Shown here in pieces: positions 17,712 through 25,542 of a stretch of DNA of 64,000 bases. Location: NCBI GenBank assembly GCA_963558565.1, contig CAUWGX010000003.1, positions 182,088-246,087 of the forward strand. The letters run 5' to 3'. The position numbers were made by a program, and so were the translations under genes. The stretch comes from Atopostipes sp963558565. Its GTDB lineage: Bacteria; Bacillota; Bacilli; Lactobacillales; Carnobacteriaceae_A. The number at the start of each line of letters is the position of its first letter. The stretch's first letter is position 1. The notes under the pieces were generated by a model. It was not told where the DNA came from. It ran no database searches and saw nothing but the letters and a program-made list of their open reading frames with translations.

Positions 17712-18131
17712 CTACTCTTTAGGCGCAATATTTACAATGTTTTCGTCGTGCAATTCTAAACCATATTTTTCTGCAATCTCATGAATACGATCATAACGAG
17801 AAAGCTCATGCGATTGTTGTTTGAGGTTTTCAATTTCCGTTTCTGTTTGCGCAATGTTTGTTTCCACATCTTGTAATTCGCGACTAGCGGTTGAAAGTTC
17901 TAAATTGGAATGGATATTTAATAACACTAAACTAAACACCACGAGGCTGAGCGCTGAAATTAAAACCACTTCGAATTTTGAAAGTCCCTTAGAAATAGGT
18001 TTCGCTTTCGGGATGGGGTCAATTGAAGGATTTTTCTCTTCATAAGGTCTTTCAAGCGGTTGTGTGTTCGGTTGTACCATTGGTTGAATTTGTTCTTCTA
18101 GTTCTAATTCACGTGCTAAATTATCTTCCAT
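17712..18131 (-). CDS. ftsL: Cell division protein FtsL
   Basis: This 139-residue bitopic protein has a cytoplasmic tail, a single membrane helix (about residues 53-73, 'VVLISALSLVVFSLVLLN') and an extracellular leucine-zipper-like coiled coil ('VETNIAQTETEIENLKQQ'). FtsL pairs with DivIC and activates FtsW/PBP2x. Family assignment rests on topology and location between rsmH and pbp, because FtsL sequences diverge strongly. Confidence 0.9.
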   Translation of the reverse strand: MEDNLARELELEEQIQPMVQPNTQPLERPYEEKNPSIDPIPKAKPISKGLSKFEVVLISALSLVVFSLVLLNIHSNLELSTASRELQDVETNIAQTETEIENLKQQSHELSRYDRIHEIAEKYGLELHDENIVNIAPKE

Positions 18132-18173
18132 GCTATAAATCCTCCTTAGATTCGAGCCTATTCATTCAAGTTT

Positions 18174-19133
18174 TTATTTTTTTAGTGCTGTCTGTTTTTC
18201 GACAATTCTTAATTTTGCACTTCGCGAACGCTTGTTGCGTGTAACTTCTTCTTCTGAAGGCAATATGACTTTATTATTGATTAATTTTAAAGGTGCTTTT
18301 TCGAGTTGACTCGGTAAAATTGGTAAGTCTTTCGGCGGTTCTTCGACGGTCGAATAATCTTTGAACAAGTGTTTGACAATCCGGTCTTCCAAAGAATGGA
18401 AAGTAATGACACTAATTCGTCCGCCAATATTCAACAGTTCAATCGCCTGTTCCAATGATTCACTTACGGCATTTAATTCATCGTTCACCGCAATTCGAAT
18501 CGCTTGGAACGTTCGTTTTGCCGGATGTCCACCTTTTCGACGAGCCGGCGCTGGAATCGCGTCTTTAATAATATCCACTAATTCAAAAGTCGTCTCGATC
18601 GGTTGCACTTCTCTTTGCGCTTCAATTTTACGCGCAATTTGTTTTGAGAATTTTTCTTCCCCATATTGGAAAAATATACGGACCAGCTCATTGTAAGGCC
18701 ATTCGTTTACAATCTCATAGGCCGTCAGCTGTTGCGATTGATCCATCCGCATATCCAGTTGCGCATCGAAGTTATAACTAAAGCCTCGTTCTCCAACATC
18801 TAGTTGCGGAGAAGAGACACCCAGATCGTATAAAACACCATCGACTTTTTCGATTCCTAATTGGTTTAAAGCTTCTTTTAAATTTCTAAAATTATCCTGG
18901 ATTAAAGTAACTTGTCCTTTTTCAATCCCTGTTTTTAATGTTTCTTCTGCTTCTTTAATTGCAAATTCATCTTGGTCAAATGCATATAAATGACCTGTTT
19001 CATTCAGTTGTTCTAGAATAAGTTGTGAATGGCCAGCGCCACCAAGTGTACAATCTACGTAAATCCCACCTGGTTTAATATTTAATCCATCAACTGTCTG
19101 TTCTAACAACACGGTTTCATGTTGAAATTCCAC
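18174..19133 (-). CDS. rsmH: 16S rRNA (cytosine1402-N4)-methyltransferase RsmH
   Basis: RsmH (MraW) methylates N4 of C1402 in 16S rRNA using S-adenosylmethionine. The 319-residue protein begins 'EFQHETVLLEQTVDGLNIK' and has the SAM motif 'YVDCTLGGAGHS' (about 25-36), 'GVLYDLGVSSPQLD' (about 98-111) and the C-terminal 'ISVITFHSLEDRIVKHLF', all typical of MraW. It is the second gene of the dcw cluster, 54 bp after mraZ. Confidence 0.97.
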   Translation of the reverse strand: MEFQHETVLLEQTVDGLNIKPGGIYVDCTLGGAGHSQLILEQLNETGHLYAFDQDEFAIKEAEETLKTGIEKGQVTLIQDNFRNLKEALNQLGIEKVDGVLYDLGVSSPQLDVGERGFSYNFDAQLDMRMDQSQQLTAYEIVNEWPYNELVRIFFQYGEEKFSKQIARKIEAQREVQPIETTFELVDIIKDAIPAPARRKGGHPAKRTFQAIRIAVNDELNAVSESLEQAIELLNIGGRISVITFHSLEDRIVKHLFKDYSTVEEPPKDLPILPSQLEKAPLKLINNKVILPSEEEVTRNKRSRSAKLRIVEKQTALKK

Positions 19134-19187
19134 ACTTAGCCTCCACTCATTTTTTTAATATTGTACGTTTCGAAGATTTTTAAAGCC

Positions 19188-19619
19188 TTAGAAACCGAAA
19201 TCAATCATATCTTCAGCAATATCTTCAAAAGTACCCTCTGCTTCTTCTGTAAAGTCGTTCCAGTTGTCTTCGCTCCAAATTTCGAAGCGATCGGAAACGC
19301 CAATTAAATAACAAACCTTTTCAAGCTCTGCGTGATCGATCAATGTTTGCGGAAGATTAATTCTTCCTTGCTTATCGATCGTGCATTCAGTCGCTGCAGA
19401 GTAAAAGAAACGCGTGAACTTTCGTGCATCACGCTTCGCCATCGGTAACTGGCGTAGTTTCTCTTCAACTTTTTCCCACTCTGTCATTGAATAGCCGAAT
19501 AAACAACCATCCAAACCGCGGGTGACAATGAAACGCTCGCCTAAATCGCCCCTGAATTTAGCAGGAACAATCAGTCTTCCTTTTGCGTCAATCGAATGTT
19601 TAAATTCACCCAGTAGCAT
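19188..19619 (-). CDS. mraZ: Transcriptional regulator MraZ
   Basis: MraZ is an AbrB-fold DNA-binding protein that autoregulates the dcw operon. The 143 residues contain two copies of the double-psi/SpoVT-AbrB half-domain: 'HSIDAKGRLIVPAKFR' (about 8-23) and 'CTIDKQGRINLPQTL' (about 77-91). As first gene of the cluster it lies directly behind three TGGTR repeats that match the known MraZ box geometry. GGAGAGGAGG provides a strong ribosome site. Confidence 0.96.
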   Translation of the reverse strand: MLLGEFKHSIDAKGRLIVPAKFRGDLGERFIVTRGLDGCLFGYSMTEWEKVEEKLRQLPMAKRDARKFTRFFYSAATECTIDKQGRINLPQTLIDHAELEKVCYLIGVSDRFEIWSEDNWNDFTEEAEGTFEDIAEDMIDFGF

Positions 19620-19666
19620 TTCATTGCCTCCTCTCCGCGCAAGTATGAGTTAAGCTAAATTTATTC

Positions 19667-19691
19667 TACCACAATCCACCACTTCTCACCA
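19667..19691 (-). promoter_or_regulatory. MraZ operator: three TGGTR boxes with 10-bp period
   Basis: On the minus strand TGGTG (19691-19687), TGGTG (19681-19677) and TGGTA (19671-19667) are separated by exactly five bases each. Known MraZ boxes in other bacteria are short direct repeats of the TGGGN type spaced by five bases in front of mraZ. The last repeat runs into a likely -10 (TAGAAT, 19668-19663), so binding would block RNA polymerase. The assignment is by position and geometry. Confidence 0.72.
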
Positions 19692-19887
19692 CTTCATTTC
19701 CAAAATAGTTCCCTTTTATTTTAAATTGTAATAAACGTAATGCGTTAACCTAACAGGCGTTCGGATAATAGCGGTTTTATGCCCTTTTTCAATGCTTTAT
19801 TGTATATTATTTCAACTTTTTTTCAGTGGGTGGTTGGCCCATTTTTTTAAAATGACCCACTTCCCTCCCCCGGATATTTTTGCCATT

Positions 19888-19926
19888 TAAAAAACGCCTT
19901 CATTTTTATGAAGACGTTTTTATTTT
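19888..19926. terminator. Bidirectional terminator-like hairpin upstream of mraZ
   Basis: AAAAACG-CTTCAT and ATGAAG-CGTTTTT form a 14-bp stem with a single mismatch, flanked by A- and T-runs. It separates the dcw promoter region from the repeat array on its other side. The 645-bp gap 19620-20264 also contains a weaker inverted repeat (AGTGGGT near 19825 and ACCCACT near 19854) and no convincing gene. Confidence 0.7.
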
Positions 19927-19971
19927 TCCTTGGTTTTTAGATTTATTTTGATGCTGCGGGAAGTTATTTCA

Positions 19972-20160
19972 TTTATCGTAGCGCTGGACGGTTATCGTGG
20001 GTCGATAATTCATTTATCGTAGCGCTAGAACGATGCAGCAGGTCATTAAGCTCTTTATCGTACTGCTAGGTGATCACCACGGGTCATTAATCCATTTATC
20101 GGCCCGCTAGACGAACACCACGGGTCGATAATTCATTTATCGGCCCACAGCACCAACACT
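19972..20160. repeat. Intergenic tandem array B: five 41-bp units
   Basis: TTTATCG begins units at 19972, 20013, 20054, 20095 and 20136, an exact 41-bp period. Units 1 and 4 end with CGATAA before the next TTTATCG, giving CGATAA-N5-TTATCG hairpins across unit borders; AGCGCT and CCACGGGTC are other conserved parts. The last unit decays. The sequence is unrelated to arrays A and D but of nearly the same period. Function is unknown. Confidence 0.85.
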
Positions 20161-20208
20161 CAGGCCTTTCCTGTTCCTTGCACTCACTCTATCTCCTCAA
20201 AACGCATT

Positions 20209-20238
20209 TCAGGGACGAGAATTACTTCCCGTCCCTGA
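20209..20238 (-). terminator. Hairpin after the DUF3397 gene
   Basis: A perfect 9-bp stem (TCAGGGACG with CGTCCCTGA) with a 12-base loop lies 27 bases after the stop codon. The T-run on the minus strand is short (GCGTTTTG), so termination may be partial. Confidence 0.65.
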
Positions 20239-20264
20239 TGAAATAATATTATTTTAAGTTCTTC

Positions 20265-20639
20265 TTAAAACAGATTCACATAAATGCCATAGCCGCCTAC
20301 AAGAAAATGGTAAGCGAAGGAAAAAATAAAAACATAACGCCACCAAGTTCTAAAAAAGCTACTGATGATCAGGATTCGTTTACTGAAAGCCAAGTAAGAA
20401 GCATAACCAATTCCAAATAAACTTAAAAATATGTAGAAATATAAATGAGCCGGACCAAGATTCGCTAAACTCGTTTGGATGGCCACTGAAAGTAATAAAT
20501 AAGGGGTGATTAAATCAACTGCTTTTAAAGGAACTGGAAAAATACTGAAATTTGGTTTAAGTTTCCGCCCTAATAAAAGCATAAGAAGTGGGAACAAATA
20601 AAAGAATATATATAAAATATGATCTGTTAACGCACTCAC
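20265..20639 (-). CDS. DUF3397 family membrane protein
   Basis: The 124-residue protein has four hydrophobic segments (about 5-22, 38-58, 63-83 and 98-120) and the family-typical 'RKLKPNFSIFPVPLKAVDLI' loop. DUF3397 genes are commonly found just upstream of mraZ in Lactobacillales, as here. The start is GTG at 20639 with AAGGAG nine bases upstream. No function is known. Confidence 0.78.
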   Translation of the reverse strand: MSALTDHILYIFFYLFPLLMLLLGRKLKPNFSIFPVPLKAVDLITPYLLLSVAIQTSLANLGPAHLYFYIFLSLFGIGYASYLAFSKRILIISSFFRTWWRYVFIFSFAYHFLVGGYGIYVNLF

Positions 20640-20683
20640 TACCCACCACTCCTTCGTTTAAATTTTATTTCATTTATCATAAC

Positions 20684-20723
20684 AAAAAAAACGCCTCTTG
20701 AATAGATTCAAAAGACGTTTTTT
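20684..20723 (-). terminator. Terminator of rpmF
   Basis: An 18-bp nearly perfect stem (AAAAAACG-CT-TTGAAT with ATTCAA-AG-CGTTTTTT) lies 24 bases after the rpmF stop, with a T-run on the minus strand. Confidence 0.88.
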
Positions 20724-20746
20724 ATAATCGATAAGAAAAAAGAAGC

Positions 20747-20920
20747 TTATTCACCGACAACTTCTTTTCCATCATAATGACCACATGCTGGGCAAACGTG
20801 ATGGCTTTTTCTCAATTCACCACAGTTTGAACATTCACTCAAGTTAGGCATTGCTAATTTTTGGTGTGTACGACGTTTCAATTTTTTTGATTTTGATGTT
20901 CTTCTTTTTGGTGCCGCCAT
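20747..20920 (-). CDS. rpmF: 50S ribosomal protein L32
   Basis: This 57-codon gene begins 'MAAPKRRTSKSKKLKRRTH', the standard L32 N-terminus, and carries a zinc-type motif of two cysteine pairs (C30/C33 and C43/C46: 'CSNC' and 'CPAC'). It is therefore the zinc-binding (C+) paralogue type. AGGAGG precedes the ATG by ten bases. It follows yceD by 46 bp in the conserved yceD-rpmF order and ends at a strong terminator. Confidence 0.97.
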   Translation of the reverse strand: MAAPKRRTSKSKKLKRRTHQKLAMPNLSECSNCGELRKSHHVCPACGHYDGKEVVGE

Positions 20921-20966
20921 GTTCCAAACACCTCCTTAAAATTTTATATCACTATTAAGCGTTTCT

Positions 20967-21542
20967 TTATTCTTCACCCTCGTCATCAAATAGATCTAAG
21001 TCTTTTAAGACATCAAAAGGTGAAGCTTCAGAACTTGTTGACTCTTGATCTGATGTTTGCGAGCCTGCTTCATCTTCAAGCTGCAATTCCCAATCTTGCC
21101 CTTTTGGTAATTCTTGGGCTGATTTTTCTTCTTCACTAAGAACTTTCATCGGAATTGACGCTAAAATGGTATCTTCAATTGGTTTCTGCAAATCTAAGAT
21201 ATCATTTTCTAGAGAAAAGACGAGGTCATCCTCTAAATCTTCGGCATCAATTTCAAGAGCGTCAGGTGCTAAGTAAACTTCGTGAAATGGAACAGTCATG
21301 TCTAATGCGACAGGTTCCAGTGAACGGGTTGAAGGTAATGTTAATTCGACATCTAATGTTAAATCAACAAAATATCTTTTCTTCCCTTCCATACTAATGG
21401 TTCCCTGCACATCGACTAAACTAGCATCCATCAAATCCTGTTTACGATTCTTGAGAGAATTCGTTAAATCTGCTCTACCATTCACCATAAAAAATCCATT
21501 TTGATTCTTATGCAGTTCTGCTAGAGACCACTTCAATTTCAT
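20967..21542 (-). CDS. yceD: YceD family protein (DUF177)
   Basis: YceD proteins are encoded next to rpmF across bacteria and have been implicated in 23S rRNA accumulation. The core (residues 1-125) shows the family pattern with 'VDLTLDVELTLPSTRSLEP' near 60-78, although the CxRC-like motif of some members is not present. The last ~50 residues are acidic and Ser-rich. The longest frame begins with GTG at 21551 inside the ribosome site (GAGGTG); the ATG at 21542 is preferred (191 residues). It is driven by a consensus promoter at 21601-21629. Confidence 0.9.
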   Translation of the reverse strand: MKLKWSLAELHKNQNGFFMVNGRADLTNSLKNRKQDLMDASLVDVQGTISMEGKKRYFVDLTLDVELTLPSTRSLEPVALDMTVPFHEVYLAPDALEIDAEDLEDDLVFSLENDILDLQKPIEDTILASIPMKVLSEEEKSAQELPKGQDWELQLEDEAGSQTSDQESTSSEASPFDVLKDLDLFDDEGEE

Positions 21543-21600
21543 CTTTGTCACCTCAATCTTAATCTAAGATTGTATTCATTTCGAATAGACAACATCAGTT

Positions 21601-21629
21601 ATTATACTAGTTCGCAAGGTTACTGTCAA
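21601..21629 (-). promoter_or_regulatory. Consensus sigma-A promoter of yceD-rpmF
   Basis: TTGACA (21629-21624) and TATAAT (21606-21601) are separated by exactly 17 bp on the minus strand, a perfect match to the housekeeping consensus. The -35 overlaps the stop codon of tmcAL. Confidence 0.92.
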
Positions 21630-22813
21630 TCAATTTTTATGGGCTTTCGTGTAAAATCTTGTTTCGAAATGAAAGACCTTTTGCCCAATCGATAAATTTC
21701 CCCGGCTGCGATATCGAACGCTAAATCGTCCGCATTTTTTTGATTCACATTCGTAATGAGTTTTGTTTTTATTTTCTTTTTCTGCTGACTTAAATATTCT
21801 TGTCCTTGTTGGGTAAACCCCAGGACCCGAACAGCCGGTGTCTCAGTAAGTGCTCGTTCAATTTCTCTTCTAGGCCATTGGAGCAAAGTATACGTCAGCA
21901 GTCGTTGTAAACTCGTTTGGGTATAGCGTTTTGTTTTAACTTTTTGGATAAATTCTTCAAAGCTCGCGGCGTTTTGAATGTTGGCTTTTAAGCGGTGTTC
22001 CAGTCCTTCATTCATTTGATAAATGTCGCGTAAATTCTTTTCGGACTGCACCGTTAATTGGTACTGCAAATAAGGAAAGTAATCGGCCCACGTCACCAAC
22101 TGCTCTTGTACTGCTTCCAAATAAGGATAAGCAGACGCCGGAAGATACGGGCGGATATCTTTACCTTGAAGCGCCGCTCGTCGAATCGCGGTCGCACTCG
22201 CAATATTTCCCTGTTCTGCCAATTCTTGTTCGTGGTATGCCGCACTTTTACGCGGCAGCGGAAAAATTTCAATTTGTTTGTCTAAACCGCGACGCACGAT
22301 TTCTTTCACATAAGCAAAGCCCAATTGGTTATTGGGCGTCGTTAAATGCAGTGGGAAATTGGGTGCTAACTGTGCGATCACTTCTTCCACTTGTTGGGCG
22401 TAAGGGGCGTTGAAAGCAGTGCGCTGTTTGACAGCTGCTGCTACTTCCTTTTCATGGGCGACCATCCATTGCGCCCCTTTTAAAAAGTCCGCAGCCGCTC
22501 CTTCCTCGACGCCAAAACTTAAAGCATCCAGCTCTAATTGACTGAACACTTCCAGAGCCCCTTTTGCAAAATAATCGGCCGCTTGGGTACTAAACTGGAC
22601 CGGCAGTTCCACGACTAAATCGACACCACCCGCCAAAGCCATGTGCGTTCTCGTCCATTTATCCACGAGGGCTGGTTCGCCTCTTTGTAAAAAGTTCCCA
22701 CTCATCACGGCGATCACAACATCTGGTTGTAATGTTTTTCGGATTTGTTCGATTTGATAAGCATGTCCATTATGAAACGGGTTATACTCCGCTACGATTC
22801 CGCAAGCTTTCAT
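21626..22813 (-). CDS. tmcAL: tRNA(Met) cytidine acetate ligase (TmcAL/YlbM)
   Basis: TmcAL activates acetate with ATP to make N4-acetylcytidine at the wobble position of elongator tRNA-Met. The N-terminal nucleotidyltransferase domain has 'GIVAEYNPFHNGHAYQIEQI' (residues 4-23, with the HxGH-type motif) and 'VMSGNFLQRGEPALVDKWTR' (about 36-55). The 395-residue length fits the family. It follows the methyltransferase gene by 12 bp at the end of the yqeH-type operon, a common arrangement in Firmicutes (nadD-yqeK-rsfS-methyltransferase-tmcAL). Confidence 0.93.
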   Translation of the reverse strand: MKACGIVAEYNPFHNGHAYQIEQIRKTLQPDVVIAVMSGNFLQRGEPALVDKWTRTHMALAGGVDLVVELPVQFSTQAADYFAKGALEVFSQLELDALSFGVEEGAAADFLKGAQWMVAHEKEVAAAVKQRTAFNAPYAQQVEEVIAQLAPNFPLHLTTPNNQLGFAYVKEIVRRGLDKQIEIFPLPRKSAAYHEQELAEQGNIASATAIRRAALQGKDIRPYLPASAYPYLEAVQEQLVTWADYFPYLQYQLTVQSEKNLRDIYQMNEGLEHRLKANIQNAASFEEFIQKVKTKRYTQTSLQRLLTYTLLQWPRREIERALTETPAVRVLGFTQQGQEYLSQQKKKIKTKLITNVNQKNADDLAFDIAAGEIYRLGKRSFISKQDFTRKPIKID

Positions 22814-22825
22814 TAAAATCCTTCC

Positions 22826-23548
22826 TTATTTTTGTGCTTTAAAAAACCAGCGCACATTGTCGCCTGTAATTTCTTCATCAAAGTCTGCTGACACTTCTAC
22901 CTTTTTAAAACCGGCTGCTTTTAACATCTCTAAATATTCTTGAATCGGATACGTTCGTTCTAAATGCAGCTCTTCTTGCCGTTCATACGTGCCGTCTTCT
23001 TGCTCAATAAAAAAAGATAAATCATGTTCAATGGTATGCGGCTCTTCGCCGGGAAAACTATCCCACATGAACACAATCCCTGGAATTTCATCATGATAAG
23101 CATAACCATCAAGCGCTACAATATGCTCGGTGGTAAAGACATCAAATAAAAAAGAGCCCGTTTCGTTTAAATGGGCATAAACTTCGCGGAAGGTTTGTGC
23201 CATGTCCGCCTTTGTAGGCAAATAGCACAACGAATCACAAAAACTGATCAACGCATCATACGTTCCGTATTCAGATAAATCGCGCATATCGCCTTGAAAA
23301 ACAGGAAAATAAACCTCTGCTTCTTGTTGTCGTTCATGAGCGAGAGCTAGCATTTCTTCCGATAGATCCAGTCCTTCAATCGTATAGCCCGCTGCCGTCA
23401 ACAGAATCCCTAACTGGCCATTCCCACAGCCGAGTTCCAGAATAGAACTTTCTTTATCTAAATGTTTTTCCACATATTCCTGCCACTTTTGGAAAATCGC
23501 ATCATCCATTAACACATTATAGACTTGGGCGAACACTCCATAATTCAT
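22826..23548 (-). CDS. Class I SAM-dependent methyltransferase (YqeM-like)
   Basis: This 240-residue protein starts 'MNYGVFAQVYNVLMDDAIF' and has the SAM-binding motif 'ILELGCGNGQLGILL' (about residues 36-50) and post-II 'DALISFCDSLCYL' (about 98-110). It matches YqeM, encoded after rsfS in Bacillus; the substrate is not established. Its ATG overlaps the rsfS stop by one base (TAATG), indicating translational coupling. Confidence 0.88.
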   Translation of the reverse strand: MNYGVFAQVYNVLMDDAIFQKWQEYVEKHLDKESSILELGCGNGQLGILLTAAGYTIEGLDLSEEMLALAHERQQEAEVYFPVFQGDMRDLSEYGTYDALISFCDSLCYLPTKADMAQTFREVYAHLNETGSFLFDVFTTEHIVALDGYAYHDEIPGIVFMWDSFPGEEPHTIEHDLSFFIEQEDGTYERQEELHLERTYPIQEYLEMLKAAGFKKVEVSADFDEEITGDNVRWFFKAQK

Positions 23549-23910
23549 TATTCTGTTACCCAGTCAGAAAGATCAACACTCGGCGCTTCGGTCCATAGAC
23601 CTTCCAGGTTGTAGTGCGCTCGTTCCTCTTCGTCAAAGACGTGGAAAATAACGTCTCCTAAATCAATTAATACCCAGTTACCACTTTGTTTTCCTTCAAT
23701 ACTTTTCGGCGTGACGCCTGCTTTTTCAGCTGCTTCGACCACACTATCCGCGATCGCGTTGATTAAACGACTGTTGGGCGCATGGGCGATCACATTATAA
23801 TCCGACATCACCGATAAGCCTCGCATCTCTAAAGCGACGATATCACGTGCTTGTCGATCATCGGCTGTTTTTACAACTAATTCTAATAATTCTTCTGGTG
23901 TTTTTGCCAT
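23548..23910 (-). CDS. rsfS: Ribosomal silencing factor RsfS
   Basis: RsfS binds ribosomal protein L14 and blocks subunit joining during starvation. The protein has 120 residues with the family motifs 'DIVALEMRGLSVMSDYNVI' (about 22-40) and 'SGNWVLIDLGDVIFHVFDEE' (about 75-94). It sits between yqeK and the methyltransferase, its usual place. Confidence 0.96.
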   Translation of the reverse strand: MAKTPEELLELVVKTADDRQARDIVALEMRGLSVMSDYNVIAHAPNSRLINAIADSVVEAAEKAGVTPKSIEGKQSGNWVLIDLGDVIFHVFDEEERAHYNLEGLWTEAPSVDLSDWVTE

Positions 23911-23927
23911 TAATTACATTCCTCCAA

Positions 23928-24527
23928 TTACTCTGCTACCCAAGCATTATAACTTTCAATCGCTCGGGGATAAACTCTTTGTTGCTTTTCGATTAAATGT
24001 TTCAGTGTTTCGCGAATTTCATATTGGACCGCTCCACTAAGTGATTCCGCTGCAATCTCGCGTGCCTTTTCGACGCCTGCAAAATCACGGCCCGGTTCGA
24101 TATAATCCGCCACGAAAATGACTTGTTCGACTAAACTCATCTCCGGAGCGCCAATGGTATGATTCTCAATCGCTCGTAAAATCTCTTCATCTTCAATACC
24201 AAACTGTCTACGAGCCAAGACAGCGCCAACAGGTCCATGCCAAATCGCATTCCCATATTGTAATAAATCCAAGTCTAAATTCTCACTAATAATAATATCG
24301 CGCATCTCACTATCTTCTTGCTGCTTAGCGATATCATGAATCAGCGCCGCAATACTTGCTTTCTCTAAATCTGCACCATACTTCTCTGCCAGTTGGAGTG
24401 CCGTTTCTTCCACACGCAGAACGTGCTGCATCCGCTGTTCACTCATTGTTTGTTGCACGGCTTCGATGATCTCCGTACGCGCGAGCGGTGTATATTTATC
24501 CGTATATTCAATCGTTCTCTTCGTCAT
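23928..24527 (-). CDS. yqeK: YqeK family HD-domain hydrolase
   Basis: YqeK proteins are HD-domain phosphohydrolases that split diadenosine tetraphosphate symmetrically. Metal-binding residues are visible: 'RMQHVLRVEETA' (H near 35), 'ALIHDIAKQ' (HD near 64-65) and 'WHGPVGAVLAR' (H near 97). The length is 199 residues. The start overlaps the end of nadD by 20 bp, so the two are co-translated. Confidence 0.93.
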   Translation of the reverse strand: MTKRTIEYTDKYTPLARTEIIEAVQQTMSEQRMQHVLRVEETALQLAEKYGADLEKASIAALIHDIAKQQEDSEMRDIIISENLDLDLLQYGNAIWHGPVGAVLARRQFGIEDEEILRAIENHTIGAPEMSLVEQVIFVADYIEPGRDFAGVEKAREIAAESLSGAVQYEIRETLKHLIEKQQRVYPRAIESYNAWVAE

Positions 24528-25158
24528 CTTGATACAACCCTTCCAACGCTATATATTTCCGCACCTCTTCGGGGACTAAATACCGAATAGAACAACCGGT
24601 TTTCACTTTATGGCGAATATTCGAAGAACTAATATCAATTAAAGGAATATCGACCATAATAATCGGATAGTCCGTCTCTGCGGTATAACCCGGGCGATTG
24701 ACGCCAACAAACTGCACCAATTGAACCAATTGGTCAATTTCATACCAGGTGGGAAGGTCAGCGATCATGTCGCCCCCCACAATAAAATAAAAGTCAACCG
24801 TAGGATACAAATCAACCAAAGTTTTCATCGTTTCATATGTGTAGTTTTTACCACCCTTTTGCACTTCATAAAGCTCCATCTCAAAATCCGGGTGATCCAT
24901 AATCGCTAAATCTAACATATGCTCGCGAACATCTGCAGAAATTGTTTTCTTCTCGACCGATGAATGCGGCGGTTCAGCGGTAGGCATAAATAAAATCTTG
25001 TCTAAATCTAGCTGATCCCGCACTTGATCGGCCATCATCAAATGCCCAATATGCGGGGGGTTAAACGTTCCCCCAAGAATGCCTATCTTTTCTCGCTTAC
25101 TTGTTCGAATTTCTTCAATTAAAATTTCTGGTTCGGTCACAATCGATTGATCACTCAA
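24508..25158 (-). CDS. nadD: Nicotinate-nucleotide adenylyltransferase
   Basis: NadD adenylates NaMN to NaAD in NAD synthesis. The conserved core begins 'KIGILGGTFNPPHIGHLMMA' with the HxGH motif (about residues 36-39), and ends with 'ISSSNIRHKV', the ISxTxxR-type motif. The frame starts with TTG at 25158, preceded by AAGGAA and GGG; this gives a 23-residue extension before the core that is somewhat longer than usual, and a later start (GTG at 25140) cannot be excluded. It lies between yhbY and yqeK. Confidence 0.95.
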   Translation of the reverse strand: MSDQSIVTEPEILIEEIRTSKREKIGILGGTFNPPHIGHLMMADQVRDQLDLDKILFMPTAEPPHSSVEKKTISADVREHMLDLAIMDHPDFEMELYEVQKGGKNYTYETMKTLVDLYPTVDFYFIVGGDMIADLPTWYEIDQLVQLVQFVGVNRPGYTAETDYPIIMVDIPLIDISSSNIRHKVKTGCSIRYLVPEEVRKYIALEGLYQDDEEND

Positions 25159-25197
25159 GTCCCTTTCGTTCCTTTCTATTCAATATACTTTGATAAA

Positions 25198-25509
25198 TTA
25201 TTGCGGTAATTCCGTTGAATAACGTTGATACTTTTCCTCTTCAGCTGGTAAATAAAGAACAAGTACTTTTCCAATCACTTGGACGACTGTAATTTCTGAG
25301 TGTTCTTCAATAAATTCAGCGGCTTCTTTAGCCGTCATACTTGCGTTTTGAAGGACTTGCACTTTCATTAATTCTCGTTTTGAAAGCGCATCTTCATATT
25401 CCCCAATCACTTCTTCTGTGAGTGGATATTTCCCAATTTGAAAAATTGGGTTCATATCGTGTGCTTGTGCACGTAAAAATCTTTTTTGTTTCCCTTTTAA
25501 ATTAACCAT
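25198..25509 (-). CDS. yhbY: YhbY family RNA-binding protein (YqeI)
   Basis: This 103-residue CRM/YhbY-domain protein begins 'MVNLKGKQKRFLRAQAHDM' and contains 'IFQIGKYPLTEEVIGEY' (about 22-38; the family GxxGxT/L-type loop). YhbY binds pre-50S particles. The gene lies between yqeH and nadD as in other Firmicutes. Confidence 0.94.
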   Translation of the reverse strand: MVNLKGKQKRFLRAQAHDMNPIFQIGKYPLTEEVIGEYEDALSKRELMKVQVLQNASMTAKEAAEFIEEHSEITVVQVIGKVLVLYLPAEEEKYQRYSTELPQ

Positions 25510-25542
25510 TAAAATCTCCTTTCCCTTTCAGTTAAATAGCAA

